Origin: Mycolicibacillus parakoreensis | Lineage (GTDB): Bacteria > Actinomycetota > Actinomycetes > Mycobacteriales > Mycobacteriaceae | DNA: 64,000 bases | Direction of reading: 5' to 3' | Assembly (NCBI RefSeq): GCF_022370835.2 | Contig: NZ_CP092365.1 | Location: 1,116,001 to 1,180,000 of the forward strand | Part shown: one piece after another, positions 1 to 10,400 of the stretch | Layout of the letters: each line of letters begins with the position of its first letter | Position numbering within the stretch: position 1 is the stretch's first letter | The notes under the pieces: model-generated | Database searches by the model: none | Told to the model about the DNA's origin: nothing | What the model saw: only the letters and a program-made list of their open reading frames with translations | Program-made: the position numbers and the translations under genes

Positions 1-808
1 ACAGCGCCGGTGACATGCCCAATCCGGTGATCAGCGCCGCCGGGGCGGCGAGGAAGATCGTCGTGAAATAGGCCAACAGCTGAAGCCCGTTGTAGGCGAC
101 CCACCCGTTGTCGTCGGGCCAATTCAACGAGAGGTATTGCACCGCCACCGATGCCGCGTTGGGGAAAACCTCCCAGCTGGTCGGCACCACGTGACGCCAG
201 TGCCCGGTGGTGAACAGCAGTACATAGAACACCGCTCCGTTGAGCAGCCAGAGCATATCCAGGCCCAGATGCCACCAGCGTGCCAAGCCGATGGAGTGCC
301 GGATACCGGGCAGGCCGAATTGTCCTGGCAGACCGACTGAGTCATCCTTGGCCGTCCACAACGGGTCGTCGGGGACCGGCTTGGCGATCCGCAGCCATTC
401 GTCTTTGCCGGGGGTGGCGTTGCGGCTCACATACAGCCGTGGATGATCGGCGAGTATCTGGATGCCCGATCGGATGATGAACATCATCAAAAACAGGTTG
501 AAAAAGTGGGTCCAATTCGCCCACCACGGCATGCCTTCGGGCCCGGCTGTGGCGGGGTCGCTGCCCGGATGGCGTTCGATGAAGGCCTGTACCGCGGGGT
601 TGTTGTACAACCCCTTGCCGACGGCGACCGCGGCGACGAGAACGACGAAACCGAGCGGGGCCAGCCACAGCACGTTGAACCATTTGTCGCGGCCGACACG
701 CACGCGCGGAGCGATCGCCTGTTTGTTTTCGAGGCCGCCAGCCCAGGTTTCCGAATTAACCTCGTGTTCAGCAGGTTTCAGTTCCGAACGAAAGCTAGTG
801 GTACTCAC
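1..808 (-). CDS. Molybdopterin oxidoreductase with cytochrome-b-like membrane domain (partial, runs off window)
   Basis: The frame is open from GTG 808 to the window edge, so only about the first 269 codons are present; the C-terminal molybdopterin domain lies outside. Along its whole visible length it matches the N-terminal half of the next gene upstream (876-2759): a short charged N-terminus, a TM segment, then the histidine-containing membrane region that in this family resembles cytochrome b561. No in-frame start precedes GTG 808, and an AGGAGA lies about 20 bases upstream, which is rather far. Only 67 bases separate it from the upstream paralogue on the same strand, so the two look like a tandem duplication in one operon. 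Substrate unknown. Confidence 0.8.
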   Translation of the reverse strand, partial: MSTTSFRSELKPAEHEVNSETWAGGLENKQAIAPRVRVGRDKWFNVLWLAPLGFVVLVAAVAVGKGLYNNPAVQAFIERHPGSDPATAGPEGMPWWANWTHFFNLFLMMFIIRSGIQILADHPRLYVSRNATPGKDEWLRIAKPVPDDPLWTAKDDSVGLPGQFGLPGIRHSIGLARWWHLGLDMLWLLNGAVFYVLLFTTGHWRHVVPTSWEVFPNAASVAVQYLSLNWPDDNGWVAYNGLQLLAYFTTIFLAAPAALITGLGMSPAL

Positions 809-875
809 GTACCGGACTCTACGCTCGATTTCTCCTGTTGAAAATCAGTCGCCGCTGAAAAACAGCTGGCGGTTG

Positions 876-2759
876 TCAGATCGTTTGGTGGCGACCGAAG
901 TATTTGTGGTCTTCACTGTAGCCTCCATGGCCACTGCCGATGTCTTTGTAGCTCGACAAGAATTCGATGCCCTTGATCCATTTGACCTGTTTGAAACCGT
1001 GCTGCAATTCATTGCGCAACCGCAGGGGCTTTCCGTGCATGTAGGGCAGGGGCTGGTCGTTCATGTTGTAGGCCAGCATCGTCATGTGGTTGCTCATCTG
1101 CTGAATCGGATGCACGTTGTAGTAGATTCCACCGGTGGCGCCCAACCCCATCGAGTAGAACGCCACCCACTTGGCCTCCGGCAGCGGTTTGACGATGTCC
1201 ATGATGGTCTGCATCGTCACCCCGCCCCATTTGGCCACCCCCGACCAGGCCTGAATGCAGAAGTGCTGGGTGATCTGATCGTGGTAGGGCAGCTCTTTGA
1301 GCTCGTCCAACGACAGCGAAACCGGGTTCTCGACCAAGCCGTAGACCTGCAGGCGCCAGTCTTCGAAGTCGTTCTTCTCCAACTCCTGGTACTCCGGGGT
1401 CTCCGGCAGCCGGCCGTTGCGCCAGTGGTACGGAGAGATGTCCTCCTCGGTGAACGCCCCCGGTTCGGGGTTGAATCGCTCCAACACACGCTGGAACGGG
1501 CCGATCAGCGCATACCCGACCCGCTGGACGACACGCGGGTGCTTGATGGTGAACGGTGTGGCCCACACCCAGGCCACGACCACCACCGCCATCGCGGCGG
1601 TGAAGACCCAGAATCCGGCGTAGCTGTGGCAGTGCGGTTCGTCACCGATGCCGCAGCCGCGCGCCGCGAACATGTGGTTGAGGTTGTCGGCGGCGTCGGT
1701 GGCGAACACCATCGTGACGTGGACGAGGATGAAGAACAGGAAGTACACCAACACCAGGAAGTGCAGTGAGCGGGCCACCTGGATGTTGAGCCGCTTGCTG
1801 ATCATCGTCAGGCGCTGCGACAGCGCCGGCGACATGCCCAGCCCGGTGATCAGCGCCGCCGGCGCGGCGATGAACACGGTCATGAAGTACGAGAGCAGCT
1901 GCAGCGAGTTGTAGTTGACCCAGGTGTGGTCGTCGGGCCACTGCAGCGCCATGTACTGGATCGCCGTCGACAGCGCGTTGGGGAAGACATCCCAGCTGGT
2001 CGGAACGATGCGGCGCCACTGGTCGGTGCTGAACAGCAACACGTAGAAGACCGCACCGTTGAGCAGCCACAGCGTGTCGACGCCGAGGTGCCACCAGCGG
2101 GCGAGCCCGATGGAGTGCCGGAATCCCGGCAGGCCGAACTGGGGCGGCAGGGCGACGGTGTCGGCGTTGGCCGTCCACAGCGGGTCGTCGGGCACCGGTG
2201 GGGCCACCCGCAGCCATTCGTCCTTACCGGGGGTGGAGTTGCGGCTGAAGTACAGCCGCGGGTGATCGCAGAGGATCTGGATGCCGGAGCGGATGATGAA
2301 CATCATCAAAAAGAGGTTGAAAAAGTGCGTCCACCCCGCCCAGGCGGGAATCCCACTGTCGACCCGGGAGGACTCGCTGGCGCCGGGGTAGCGCTGGATG
2401 AACTCATACACCGTCGGGTTCTGGTAGAGGATCTTGCCGATCGCCACCGAGGCGAGCAGCCCGACGAAACCGATCGGCAGCAGCCACAGCAGGTTGAGCC
2501 AGCGGTCTTTGCCCACGCGCAACCGCGGTGCGATCGCGCGGCGGGTCAGGTCGAATCCGCCGCCGTACTCCTCCACGTCGACGGAGTCATGGGCCTCATG
2601 GATCTCGGCAGCGTAGTCCTGCAGCTCGTTGGGCTTCTGGCGGAACTCCAGTTCGAGCTCGACCAGCTCGGCCTCGGAGAGCTTGCCGGACTCCTCCGCG
2701 GGGGCGGCGGTGTCGACGGCGCTGACCGGTTTGGTCGGTTGGTGGTCTTCGCTGCTCAC
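876..2759 (-). CDS. Molybdopterin-dependent oxidoreductase fused to a cytochrome-b-like membrane domain
   Basis: 627 aa from GTG 2759, which has a GGAGG 10 bases upstream; longer in-frame extensions lack an RBS. After an acidic N-terminus of about 80 residues come several TM helices with paired histidines (a b-type haem membrane anchor is inferred). From about residue 400 there is a sulfite-oxidase-type (SUOX) domain with the motif HFCIQAWSGV, whose Cys is the expected molybdenum ligand. Family knowledge predicts a membrane-bound oxidoreductase passing electrons between the Mo cofactor and haem or quinone, similar in layout to Mtb Rv0218. The tandem paralogue at 1-808 follows. Substrate cannot be told from sequence. 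Confidence 0.85.
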   Translation of the reverse strand: MSSEDHQPTKPVSAVDTAAPAEESGKLSEAELVELELEFRQKPNELQDYAAEIHEAHDSVDVEEYGGGFDLTRRAIAPRLRVGKDRWLNLLWLLPIGFVGLLASVAIGKILYQNPTVYEFIQRYPGASESSRVDSGIPAWAGWTHFFNLFLMMFIIRSGIQILCDHPRLYFSRNSTPGKDEWLRVAPPVPDDPLWTANADTVALPPQFGLPGFRHSIGLARWWHLGVDTLWLLNGAVFYVLLFSTDQWRRIVPTSWDVFPNALSTAIQYMALQWPDDHTWVNYNSLQLLSYFMTVFIAAPAALITGLGMSPALSQRLTMISKRLNIQVARSLHFLVLVYFLFFILVHVTMVFATDAADNLNHMFAARGCGIGDEPHCHSYAGFWVFTAAMAVVVVAWVWATPFTIKHPRVVQRVGYALIGPFQRVLERFNPEPGAFTEEDISPYHWRNGRLPETPEYQELEKNDFEDWRLQVYGLVENPVSLSLDELKELPYHDQITQHFCIQAWSGVAKWGGVTMQTIMDIVKPLPEAKWVAFYSMGLGATGGIYYNVHPIQQMSNHMTMLAYNMNDQPLPYMHGKPLRLRNELQHGFKQVKWIKGIEFLSSYKDIGSGHGGYSEDHKYFGRHQTI

Positions 2760-3389
2760 TATGACTCTCCCTCCAGCGGTCGACATACGCAGGCGCGCAC
2801 GCATGCCGGGGGACGGGGACCACACAGGTGCTTTCCCGGCAGCTTTGGCTAAACCGTACCTCCTTCTTAGCCCATGGTGGTGGGGGTGTCCAACATTGTG
2901 CGGCAAACCCTTCCGGGTCGCGGACGTGGGCCTGCGGGCCGGTGGCGAACGGTCGGCCCGGCGCGGGATAGCTGGCGGCGACCGCGGCGCCGCCGCCGGC
3001 CGAAAACACCGAGATCGAATTTATCGAAATCTATTGCGGCATTTGCTAGAAGGCTTTCGGGGGATCGCGGCGCGGTCGGTTCGGATCGAGAAACGCGGGT
3101 CGCTGACACGTTGCTGCGCATCGTCGGACGATCCGCTGACCGGCTGGTCGCCCCGGTGTTGGACGGCGGTGTCGGGCGTGTCGAGGCCGCGTCGTAGCTA
3201 AGCACGCGCCCGGCTGAGCAGGGCGACGCGGTCACGGTGAAATTTGTCATAGTGCCGGCCGGCACGTGAGTCCGGCCTCGGTCCGTCGGTACCCCTCACG
3301 GTGGCGCCGACACCAGGTGAGGGCGTCGACGCCGCCCTCGCACCGGCGACTCCGGTGATCGGCGACGCACGCGATTGGCCGGCCTGCGC
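2760..3389. other. Intergenic region, no convincing gene
   Basis: About 630 bases between the molybdoenzyme start and the end of malQ. Arginine- and proline-rich open frames exist on both strands, but none has an RBS, a leaderless promoter or a recognisable product. A perfect 14-base palindrome (GTGCCGGCCGGCAC, 3252-3265) sits about 125 bases beyond the malQ stop and could be part of a transcription end, although no T-run follows. The promoter of the molybdoenzyme genes should lie at the left end of this region. Confidence 0.5.
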
Positions 3390-5561
3390 TCATCGCGGCC
3401 GACCCTCGCCGCCGCGTGCGGTTGCCACCGCCTCGCGCATGATCGCGCCCACGGCGTTCGCCTGCGGATCGGTGAAGATCTCCTCGAGTAGCCGGATGGT
3501 GCCGTCGGGACCGCCCAGGGGAACACGCCAATTCGGGTACTCGTCGATGGTGCCGGGCTGATTCTGGGTGCGACGTTCCCCGACCGCGTCGGGCAGCGCC
3601 ACCGCCAGCATCCGCGAGGGAGTGCGGCACAGATACCGATACAGCGCGTTCACCAGCGCGGCGATGTCCACGGCCGGGTCGGCGAGGTCCGGCAGCGTCG
3701 GGATCAGGCCGACCCGGTGCACTTCGGTCAACCACGCGGTCAGTGCGGCACGGTCGGCGTGCAGCTCCTCGCCGACCGGCCGGGTCAGCAACCCCAGCTC
3801 GGCGCGCAGGCGCACGTGCTCGCCGGCCAGGTACCCCGCGGTGGGCGGAAGGTCGTGGGTGGTCACCGCCGAGAGGCAGTAGTGGCGCCACTGCTCGGCG
3901 GGGCGGGGACGCCCGTCGCCGTCGGATTCGAACCACAGGATCGAGGTGCCCAGCAGGCCGCGTTCCCGCAGATAGTCGCGTACCCACGGCTCCACGGTCC
4001 CCAGGTCTTCGCCGATGACCAGCGCCCCCGCCCGGTGTGCCTCCAACGCGACGATGCCGATGAGCGCCTCATGGTCGTAGTGCACATAGGTGCCGGCGGT
4101 CGGCGGCGCTCCCGCCGGGATCCACCACAGCCGAAACAACCCGATGATGTGATCGATGCGGACACCGCCGCTGGAGCGCAGCACCGCGGTGATCATCGCG
4201 CGAAACGGCCGGTACTCCTGCTCGGCGAGCCGATCGGGGCGCCACGGCGGCTGCGACCAGTCCTGGCCGAGCTGATTGAACTCGTCCGGCGGGGCGCCCG
4301 CGGTCACCCCGGTGGCCAACGCGTCGTGCAACGACCACGCGTCGGCGCCGGTCGGGTGGACCCCGACCGCGAGGTCGTGGACGATGCCCACCGTCATGCC
4401 CGCCCGCCGGGCCCGGGACTGGGCGGCGGCGAGCTGCTCATCGAGTTGCCACTGCAGCCACCGGTGAAAATCCACCGCACCCGTGTGGGCGGCGGCGAAC
4501 TCGGCGACCGCCGCCGAATCGGGGTGCTGCAGTGCGGTGGGCCAACGGTGCCAGTCGGGGCCGTACCGGTCGGCCAGGGCGCACCACACGGCGAAGTCCT
4601 CCAGCGCGGCACCTTCGCGCCGGCGGTACGCGGCATACGCCCATTGCCGCCCGGCGGACCGGGGCAGCTGGTGGACGAGTTCAAGGACCTGCCGTTTCGC
4701 CGCCCAGGCCATGTCGCGGTCGAGGAGTCGAGACCGTTCGGCGTGCTGCTGGACCTGGGCGCGCAGGTGGCGCGCCGGGCTGTGTCGGGGCAGGTCGGCG
4801 AACTCGGTGATCTCCTCGATGCGCAGGTACAGGGGATTGACGTAGCGCCGCGACGTCGGCAGATAGGGGGAGGGCTCCATCGGTGGTGATGTCGCCGCGG
4901 CGTGCAACGGGTTGACCAGGAGAAAATCGGCGCCGTGACGTGCGGTCGACCACACGGCCAGGTCGGTCAGGTCCGTGAGGTCGCCGACTCCCCACGAGGC
5001 GCGGGAACGCACGCTGTACAGCTGGGCGGTCAGGCCCCAGCAGCGCCGGGCGCCCAGGCGCTCCGGCAGGCCCAACCAGGCCGGCGTCACGATCAGGGCG
5101 GTGTCGTGCTCCTCGGTGCCCGACCGCAGCGCGACCCGGTGATAACCCAGGGGCAGATCGGACGGCAGGACGAAGCTGGCCTCGCCGACCAGGCGGTCGG
5201 CGAGGCGGAACGGCGCGGTGAAATTGTCGATCTGGCGCACGTCGCCGCGTCGGGTGCCGTCTTCGAGGCGCACCTCCACCTCGGCCGGGTGCCCATGGGT
5301 CACGTGCGCCCAGAACGTGGTCGGCGCCCCTTCGCGGGCGACGACCGTGGCCGGCAGGGCACGCGTCCAGTACCTGCGATCCAGCTCGGCGAGGGCCGCG
5401 CGCCGTTCGGGTTCGGTTGCCGCGGCCACCCCCAGTGCGGCCAGCACCGCCACCACCGTGGCGGGTGGGACCGCGACCAGGCGCTGCGAGCCGTCCCGGT
5501 ACTCGGTGGCCACGCCGAGCCGGTGGGCCAGATCCCGCAACGACGGTGCCGGGTCGGTCAT
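3390..5561 (-). CDS. malQ: 4-alpha-glucanotransferase (amylomaltase, GH77)
   Basis: 723 aa, the usual actinobacterial MalQ length (Mtb Rv1781c about 724). It transfers alpha-1,4-glucan segments between malto-oligosaccharides in the cytosol, in glycogen and maltodextrin metabolism. Start ATG 5561 has a strong GGAGGAG; an open extension further upstream has none. GH77 hallmarks are visible: GVRIDHIIGLFRLWW with the nucleophile Asp, VIGEDLGTVEPWV with the acid/base Glu, and TTHDLPPTAGYL with the third acidic residue. The N-terminal 150 residues are the extra domain of long bacterial MalQ enzymes. Position just left of eccB5 in divergent orientation matches the Mtb ESX-5 border, which anchors the locus identity. 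Confidence 0.95.
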   Translation of the reverse strand: MTDPAPSLRDLAHRLGVATEYRDGSQRLVAVPPATVVAVLAALGVAAATEPERRAALAELDRRYWTRALPATVVAREGAPTTFWAHVTHGHPAEVEVRLEDGTRRGDVRQIDNFTAPFRLADRLVGEASFVLPSDLPLGYHRVALRSGTEEHDTALIVTPAWLGLPERLGARRCWGLTAQLYSVRSRASWGVGDLTDLTDLAVWSTARHGADFLLVNPLHAAATSPPMEPSPYLPTSRRYVNPLYLRIEEITEFADLPRHSPARHLRAQVQQHAERSRLLDRDMAWAAKRQVLELVHQLPRSAGRQWAYAAYRRREGAALEDFAVWCALADRYGPDWHRWPTALQHPDSAAVAEFAAAHTGAVDFHRWLQWQLDEQLAAAQSRARRAGMTVGIVHDLAVGVHPTGADAWSLHDALATGVTAGAPPDEFNQLGQDWSQPPWRPDRLAEQEYRPFRAMITAVLRSSGGVRIDHIIGLFRLWWIPAGAPPTAGTYVHYDHEALIGIVALEAHRAGALVIGEDLGTVEPWVRDYLRERGLLGTSILWFESDGDGRPRPAEQWRHYCLSAVTTHDLPPTAGYLAGEHVRLRAELGLLTRPVGEELHADRAALTAWLTEVHRVGLIPTLPDLADPAVDIAALVNALYRYLCRTPSRMLAVALPDAVGERRTQNQPGTIDEYPNWRVPLGGPDGTIRLLEEIFTDPQANAVGAIMREAVATARGGEGRPR

Positions 5562-5793
5562 GCCGATCTCCTCCCGCGTGGGCCGGTCGCGCCCACGTCG
5601 ACGATCGCCCCATCGTCCACAGCCGACGCCCGGTGCGTCCAGGCCCGCCGCCGGCGCACCACGGCACACCGGCCGCCGGCGAGCGAAGCGATGCCCCCGA
5701 CTCTATTTCGACGTCTGGACGACCTGCGGGTGAACGGCAGGTGACGAGCGGGAACGCCGCGGCCAGGGTGTGCGCGCCACCCCGCGGGTGGCC

Positions 5794-5799
5794 TACGGT
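5794..5799 (+). promoter_or_regulatory. Putative -10 element upstream of eccB5
   Basis: TACGGT fits the mycobacterial SigA -10 consensus TANNNT and lies 7 bases before GTG 5807, the spacing of leaderless promoters. It is in the 318-base divergent region between malQ and eccB5 and is the best candidate promoter for the ESX-5 core operon. The same TACGGT plus 7 bases plus GTG layout recurs at 57789-57804. Confidence 0.5.
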
Positions 5800-5806
5800 A
5801 TTGGGT

Positions 5807-5890
5807 GTGAATCGCAGGTTGACGCCGCAATCGGGCGGCTACGTGCTCCCGGTCCCGACCGGCCGGATTGCGGGGCGTCGTGGCCGCTGA
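5807..5890 (+). CDS. Candidate leaderless upstream ORF overlapping the eccB5 start (27 aa)
   Basis: GTG 5807 lies 7 bases after the TACGGT -10 candidate and opens a 27-codon frame that ends at TGA 5888-5890, 11 bases inside eccB5, in a different frame. The peptide (MNRRLTPQSGGY...) resembles no family I know. Leaderless short ORFs are common in mycobacteria and can couple translation to the next gene; terminating ribosomes would finish right at the eccB5 start, which lacks a good Shine-Dalgarno. This is an inference from geometry only. It could equally be untranslated leader. Confidence 0.4.
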   Translation: MNRRLTPQSGGYVLPVPTGRIAGRRGR

Positions 5891-7403
5891 TCAGGAGCGC
5901 AGGCGACCCGAACAGGGCGCCGGGCTGGGGCTGTCGACCCGGACCCAGATGACCGGTCACCAGTTTCTGGCGCGCCGGACCGCGCTGGCGTTGACCCAGT
6001 GGCGGGTCCGCATGGAAGTCGAGCCGGGCCGTCGCCAGTCGCTGGCGGTCTTGGCGTCGATCTCGGCGGCGTGCCTGGTCTGCATCGGAGCCCTGCTGTG
6101 GTCGTTTCTGAGCCCGGCAGGCCAGCTGGGGGACTCGCCGATCATCCAGGACCGCGACTCCGGTGCCCTCTACGTGCGGGTGGGCGAGACCTTGTATCCG
6201 GCGCTGAACCTGGCGTCGGCGCGGCTGATCTCCGGTCGGGCGGACAACCCGCACCAGGTGCGGTCAAGCCAGATCGCCGAGCAACCCCACGGCCCGCTGG
6301 TGGGCATCCCCGGCGCCCCCTCGGACTTCTCGCCGGTCGACCCGGGCACCTCGTCGTGGCTGATCTGCGACGCGGTCACCACCACCTTGGGCGCCGGGGT
6401 CACCGAGCCGGTGACCACGACCGTGATCGACGGCGTCCCGGATCTCTCCGAGCGTCGCCGGGTGCTCGACGACCAGGACGCGGTGGTGCTGCGCTACGAC
6501 GACGAGGCGTGGGTGATCCGGCAGGGCCGGCGTTCCCGGATCGACGCCGCCGACCGCCCGGTGCTGCTGCCGCTGGGGCTCACCCCCGAGCAGGTGGCGC
6601 GCGCCCGGCCGATGAGCCGGGCGCTCTACGACGCGCTGCTGCCCGGCCCGGAGCTGTCGGTGCCGCAGGTGCCCAATGTCGGCCAGCCGGCGGCATTCCC
6701 GAATGCGCCCGGGCCGGTCGGCACGGTGATCGTCACCCCCCAGGTCAGCGGACCCCAGCAGTACTCGGTGGTGCTCACCGACGGCGTGCAGACGATCTCG
6801 CCGGTGGTCGCGCAGATCCTGCAGAATGCCGGGATCACCCCGGACGGCAAACCGGCCACCGTCCAACCCCCCGATCTGGGCGACATGCCGGTGGTCGACG
6901 GGCTGGACCTGTCGGCCTACCCGACCAGCCCGTTGCATGTGGTCGACACCCGGGAGAATCCGGCCACGTGCTGGTGGTGGGAGCGTGCCGACGGCGAGGA
7001 GTTGGCCCGCGTGCAGGTGATCTCCGGGCCGACGGTGCCGGTGGCCGATACGCACAAGGTGGTGTCGTTGGTCAAGGCCGGCGCCTCGGAGGACGACCCG
7101 ACGGCCGACCGGGTCTACTTCGGTCCCAGCTACGCGAACTTCATCGTCGCCACCGGCAACGACCCGGCCGCCGAGACCACGGAGTCGCTGTGGTGGCTGT
7201 CGCGGTCGGGGGTGCGCTACGGCGTGGAGAGTAGCGATGAGGCGCGGAAAGCCTTGGGGCTCACCGAGGCGCCCACTCACGCGCCATGGGTGGCGTTGCG
7301 TCTGCTGGCGCATGGGCCCGTCCTGTCGCGCGCTGATGCACTGGTGCAGCACGACACGCTACCGACCGATATGAAGCCTGAAGAATTGGTGGTACCGAGG
7401 TGA
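5880..7403 (+). CDS. eccB5: ESX-5 membrane complex component EccB5
   Basis: 507 aa (Mtb Rv1782, 506). A cytosolic N-terminus (LSTRTQMTGHQFLARRTALAL) precedes a single TM helix at about residues 55-75, and the rest is periplasmic with the beta-rich repeats of the family; the conserved NPATCWWWER and NAPGPVGTVIVTPQ stretches are present. EccB subunits sit at the periplasmic face of the type VII secretion complex. GTG 5880 was chosen because it gives the Mtb-like N-terminus; no strong RBS is visible, and an upstream ORF ends 11 bases inside the gene. eccC5 follows with a 4-base overlap, so the pair is translationally coupled. Confidence 0.96.
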   Translation: MAADQERRRPEQGAGLGLSTRTQMTGHQFLARRTALALTQWRVRMEVEPGRRQSLAVLASISAACLVCIGALLWSFLSPAGQLGDSPIIQDRDSGALYVRVGETLYPALNLASARLISGRADNPHQVRSSQIAEQPHGPLVGIPGAPSDFSPVDPGTSSWLICDAVTTTLGAGVTEPVTTTVIDGVPDLSERRRVLDDQDAVVLRYDDEAWVIRQGRRSRIDAADRPVLLPLGLTPEQVARARPMSRALYDALLPGPELSVPQVPNVGQPAAFPNAPGPVGTVIVTPQVSGPQQYSVVLTDGVQTISPVVAQILQNAGITPDGKPATVQPPDLGDMPVVDGLDLSAYPTSPLHVVDTRENPATCWWWERADGEELARVQVISGPTVPVADTHKVVSLVKAGASEDDPTADRVYFGPSYANFIVATGNDPAAETTESLWWLSRSGVRYGVESSDEARKALGLTEAPTHAPWVALRLLAHGPVLSRADALVQHDTLPTDMKPEELVVPR

Positions 7404-10400
7404 AGCGTGGATTTGCGCGCCCGACACCGGCGCCGGCGCCGACCGTCAAACCGGAGAACCTGGGCCTGCCGACACCGCTGAGTGTCCCTCCCCCGGAGGA
7501 GAAGCCGTGGTGGCTGGTGGTGATCGGCGTCCTGGTGGTCGGCCTGGTGGTCGGCATGGTCGCGATGACGGTCGCCAGCGGGTCGCGGATGTTCCTCGGT
7601 GCCGGGGCGATCTTCCCGATCTTCATGATCGGCGGTGTCGCGATGATGATGTTCAGCGGACGCTTCGGCGGCGGCCAGCAGCAGATGAGCCGGCCCAAGC
7701 TCGACGCGATGCGCGGGCAGTTCATGGTGATGCTCGACCGGCTGCGCCGGACCGCCGGCGAGTCCGCCGATTCCATGGACGCCAACTACCGGTGGTTCCA
7801 CCCGGCGCCGCGGAGCCTGACCGCCGCGGTCGGATCCAACCGGATGTGGGAGCGCCGACCCGACGGCATGGACCTCAACTTCGGTGTCGCGCGCATCGGT
7901 GTCGGCATGGTGCGCCCCGAGGTGACCTGGGGCGAGCCCAACGACATGCCCACCGACATCGAACTGGAGCCGGTGACCGGTAAGGCGTTGCAGGAGTTCG
8001 GCCACTACCAGAGCGTGGTCTACAACCTGCCGAAGATGGTCTCGCTGCTCGCTGAGCCCGGCTACGCGCTGGTCGGGGAACGCGAACAGGTCCTCGCGTT
8101 GGTTCGGTCCGTGATCTGCCAGCTCGCCTTCTCGCACGGGCCCGACCACTTGCGCATGATCGTGGTGAGTTCTGATGTGGCCGAATGGGATTGGGTCAAA
8201 TGGCTGCCGCATTTCGGTGACCCGCGACGTCACGACGCCGCGGGTAACGCGCGGATGGTGTACCCGTCGGTGCAGGAATTCGGTGCCGAGCACGGTGACC
8301 TGTTCGCCGGACGGGGCTCGTTTATGCCCCGCTTCGCCAATGCGCAGTCGGAGCTGCCGACGCCGCACTATGTGATCATCGCCGATGTCGCCACCGAGGA
8401 GTGGGGTTATGCGATCAGCGGCGACGGCATCGACGGGATGACGTTCATCGACGTGACCGGTTCCTCGGTGCCGGCCTGCGCCGCACCGGAACGAACACTG
8501 CGGTTCACCGACGACCACGGAGTGATCGAGGCGCTGCCGCGTGACCGCGACACCTGGATGGTCATCGACGACAACGAATGGTTCTTCGCCCTCGCCGACC
8601 AGATCAGCGTGCTCGATGCCGAGCGGTTCGCCCAGCGGATGGCGCACTGGCGCCTGGCCGAGGCATACGAGGAGATCGGTCAGCGGGTTGCCTACATCGG
8701 CGCACGAGACATTCTGTCCTACTACGGTATCGAAGACGCCGGCAGCATCGATTTCGAAGCGCTGTGGGCCAGCCGCAGTGCGATGCTGTCCCGCGACCGG
8801 CTGCGGATCCCGTTCGGAAACCGCTCCGACAACGGCGAACTGCTGTTCTTGGACATGAAGTCGCTCGACGAGGGCGGCGACGGCCCGCACGGGGTGATGT
8901 CCGGAACGACCGGATCGGGTAAGTCGACGCTGGTGCGGACGGTGATCGAATCGCTGCTGCTGGCCCACCCACCGGACCAGTTGCAGTTCGTGCTGGCCGA
9001 CCTCAAGGGTGGTTCGGCGGTCAAGCCTTTCGCCGGTGTGCCGCACGTCTCCCGCATCATCACCGACCTGGAGGAAGACCAGGCACTGATGGAGCGGTTC
9101 CTGGAGGCGATGTGGGGTGAGATCGCGCGTCGTAAAGCGGTCTGCGACACCGCCGGTGCCGACGACGCACGCGAATACAACGAGATTCGCGCCCGCATGC
9201 GGGCCCGCGGCGAGGACATGGAGCCGCTTCCGATGCTGGTGGTGGTCATCGATGAGTTCTACGAGTGGTTCCGCATCATGCCCACCGCGGTGGAGGTCCT
9301 CGACTCGATCGGACGCCAGGGACGCGCCTACTGGATCCACCTGATGATGGCCTCCCAGACGATCGAGAGTCGCGCGGAAAAGCTGATGGAGAACATGGGG
9401 TACCGGCTGGTCCTCAAGGCGCGCACCGCCGGCGCGGCGCAGGCCGCGGGCGTGCCGAATGCGGTGAACCTACCCGCCCAGGCCGGTTTGGGTTACTTCC
9501 GCAAGAGCGGCGACGAGGTGACCCGGTTTCAGGCGGAGTTCCTGTGGCGGGATTATCGACGGGGTCGCTCCCTGGTGGATGGCGATGCGCCACTGACCCA
9601 TTCGGTCGACTACATCCGCCCGCAGCTGTTCACCACCGGATTCACGCCGGTGGAGGTCGCCATCGGCGGTCAGGACATCGAGCCGGTCGTCGAGCAGACG
9701 CCACCGGTCATCGAACCCGACGAGGAGGACGAAGAGGAGCACATCCGCACGCCGAAGGTCGGCACGGTGATCATCGACCAGCTGCGCAGGATGGACTTCG
9801 AGCCGTACCGGCTGTGGCAGCCGCCGTTGGACGTTCCCCTGGCGGTCGATGAATTGGTCAACCGCTTTCTCGGGCGTCCGTGGCAGGAGAACTACGCGGC
9901 CGACGCCAACCTGATCTTTCCGGTCGGGGTCATCGACCGGCCGTACAAGCACGACCAGCCGCCGTGGACGGTGGACACCTCCGGTCCCGGCGCCAACTTG
10001 TTGATCCTGGGTGCCGGCGGGGCCGGAAAGACCACCGCCCTGCAGACCCTGATCTGCTCGGCGGCCCTGACCCACACCCCCGAGCAGGTGCAGTTCTACT
10101 GCCTGGCCTACAGCGGGACCGCGTTGATGACGGTGTCCGGGCTGCCCCACGTCGGTGGGGTAGCCGGCCCCACCGACCCCGACGGGGTGCGGCGCACCGT
10201 CGCGGAGATGCTGGCGCTGGTGCGTGACCGCAAACGCAGCTTCCTGGAGTACGACGTCGCCTCGATGGAGGTGTTCCGGGCCCGCCGATTCGGCGGCGAG
10301 CCCGGGAGCGTGCCCGATGACGGGTTCGCCGACGTCTTCCTGGTGATCGACAACTACCGGGCGCTGGCCGAGGAGAACGAAGTCCTCATCGAGCAGGTGA

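Noticed and set aside
462..1769. 435-codon plus-strand frame across the first two genes
   Set aside because: Antisense to two clearly related molybdoenzyme genes and spans their intergenic gap; composition typical of a shadow frame.
2867..3265. 132-codon minus-strand frame between malQ and the molybdoenzyme
   Set aside because: Ser/Arg/Pro-rich, no RBS or leaderless promoter, no recognisable motif. The plus-strand frame 2874-3197 fails for the same reasons.
7277..9340. 687-codon minus-strand frame within eccC5
   Set aside because: Antisense shadow of eccC5; low-complexity translation, no RBS, no family resemblance.
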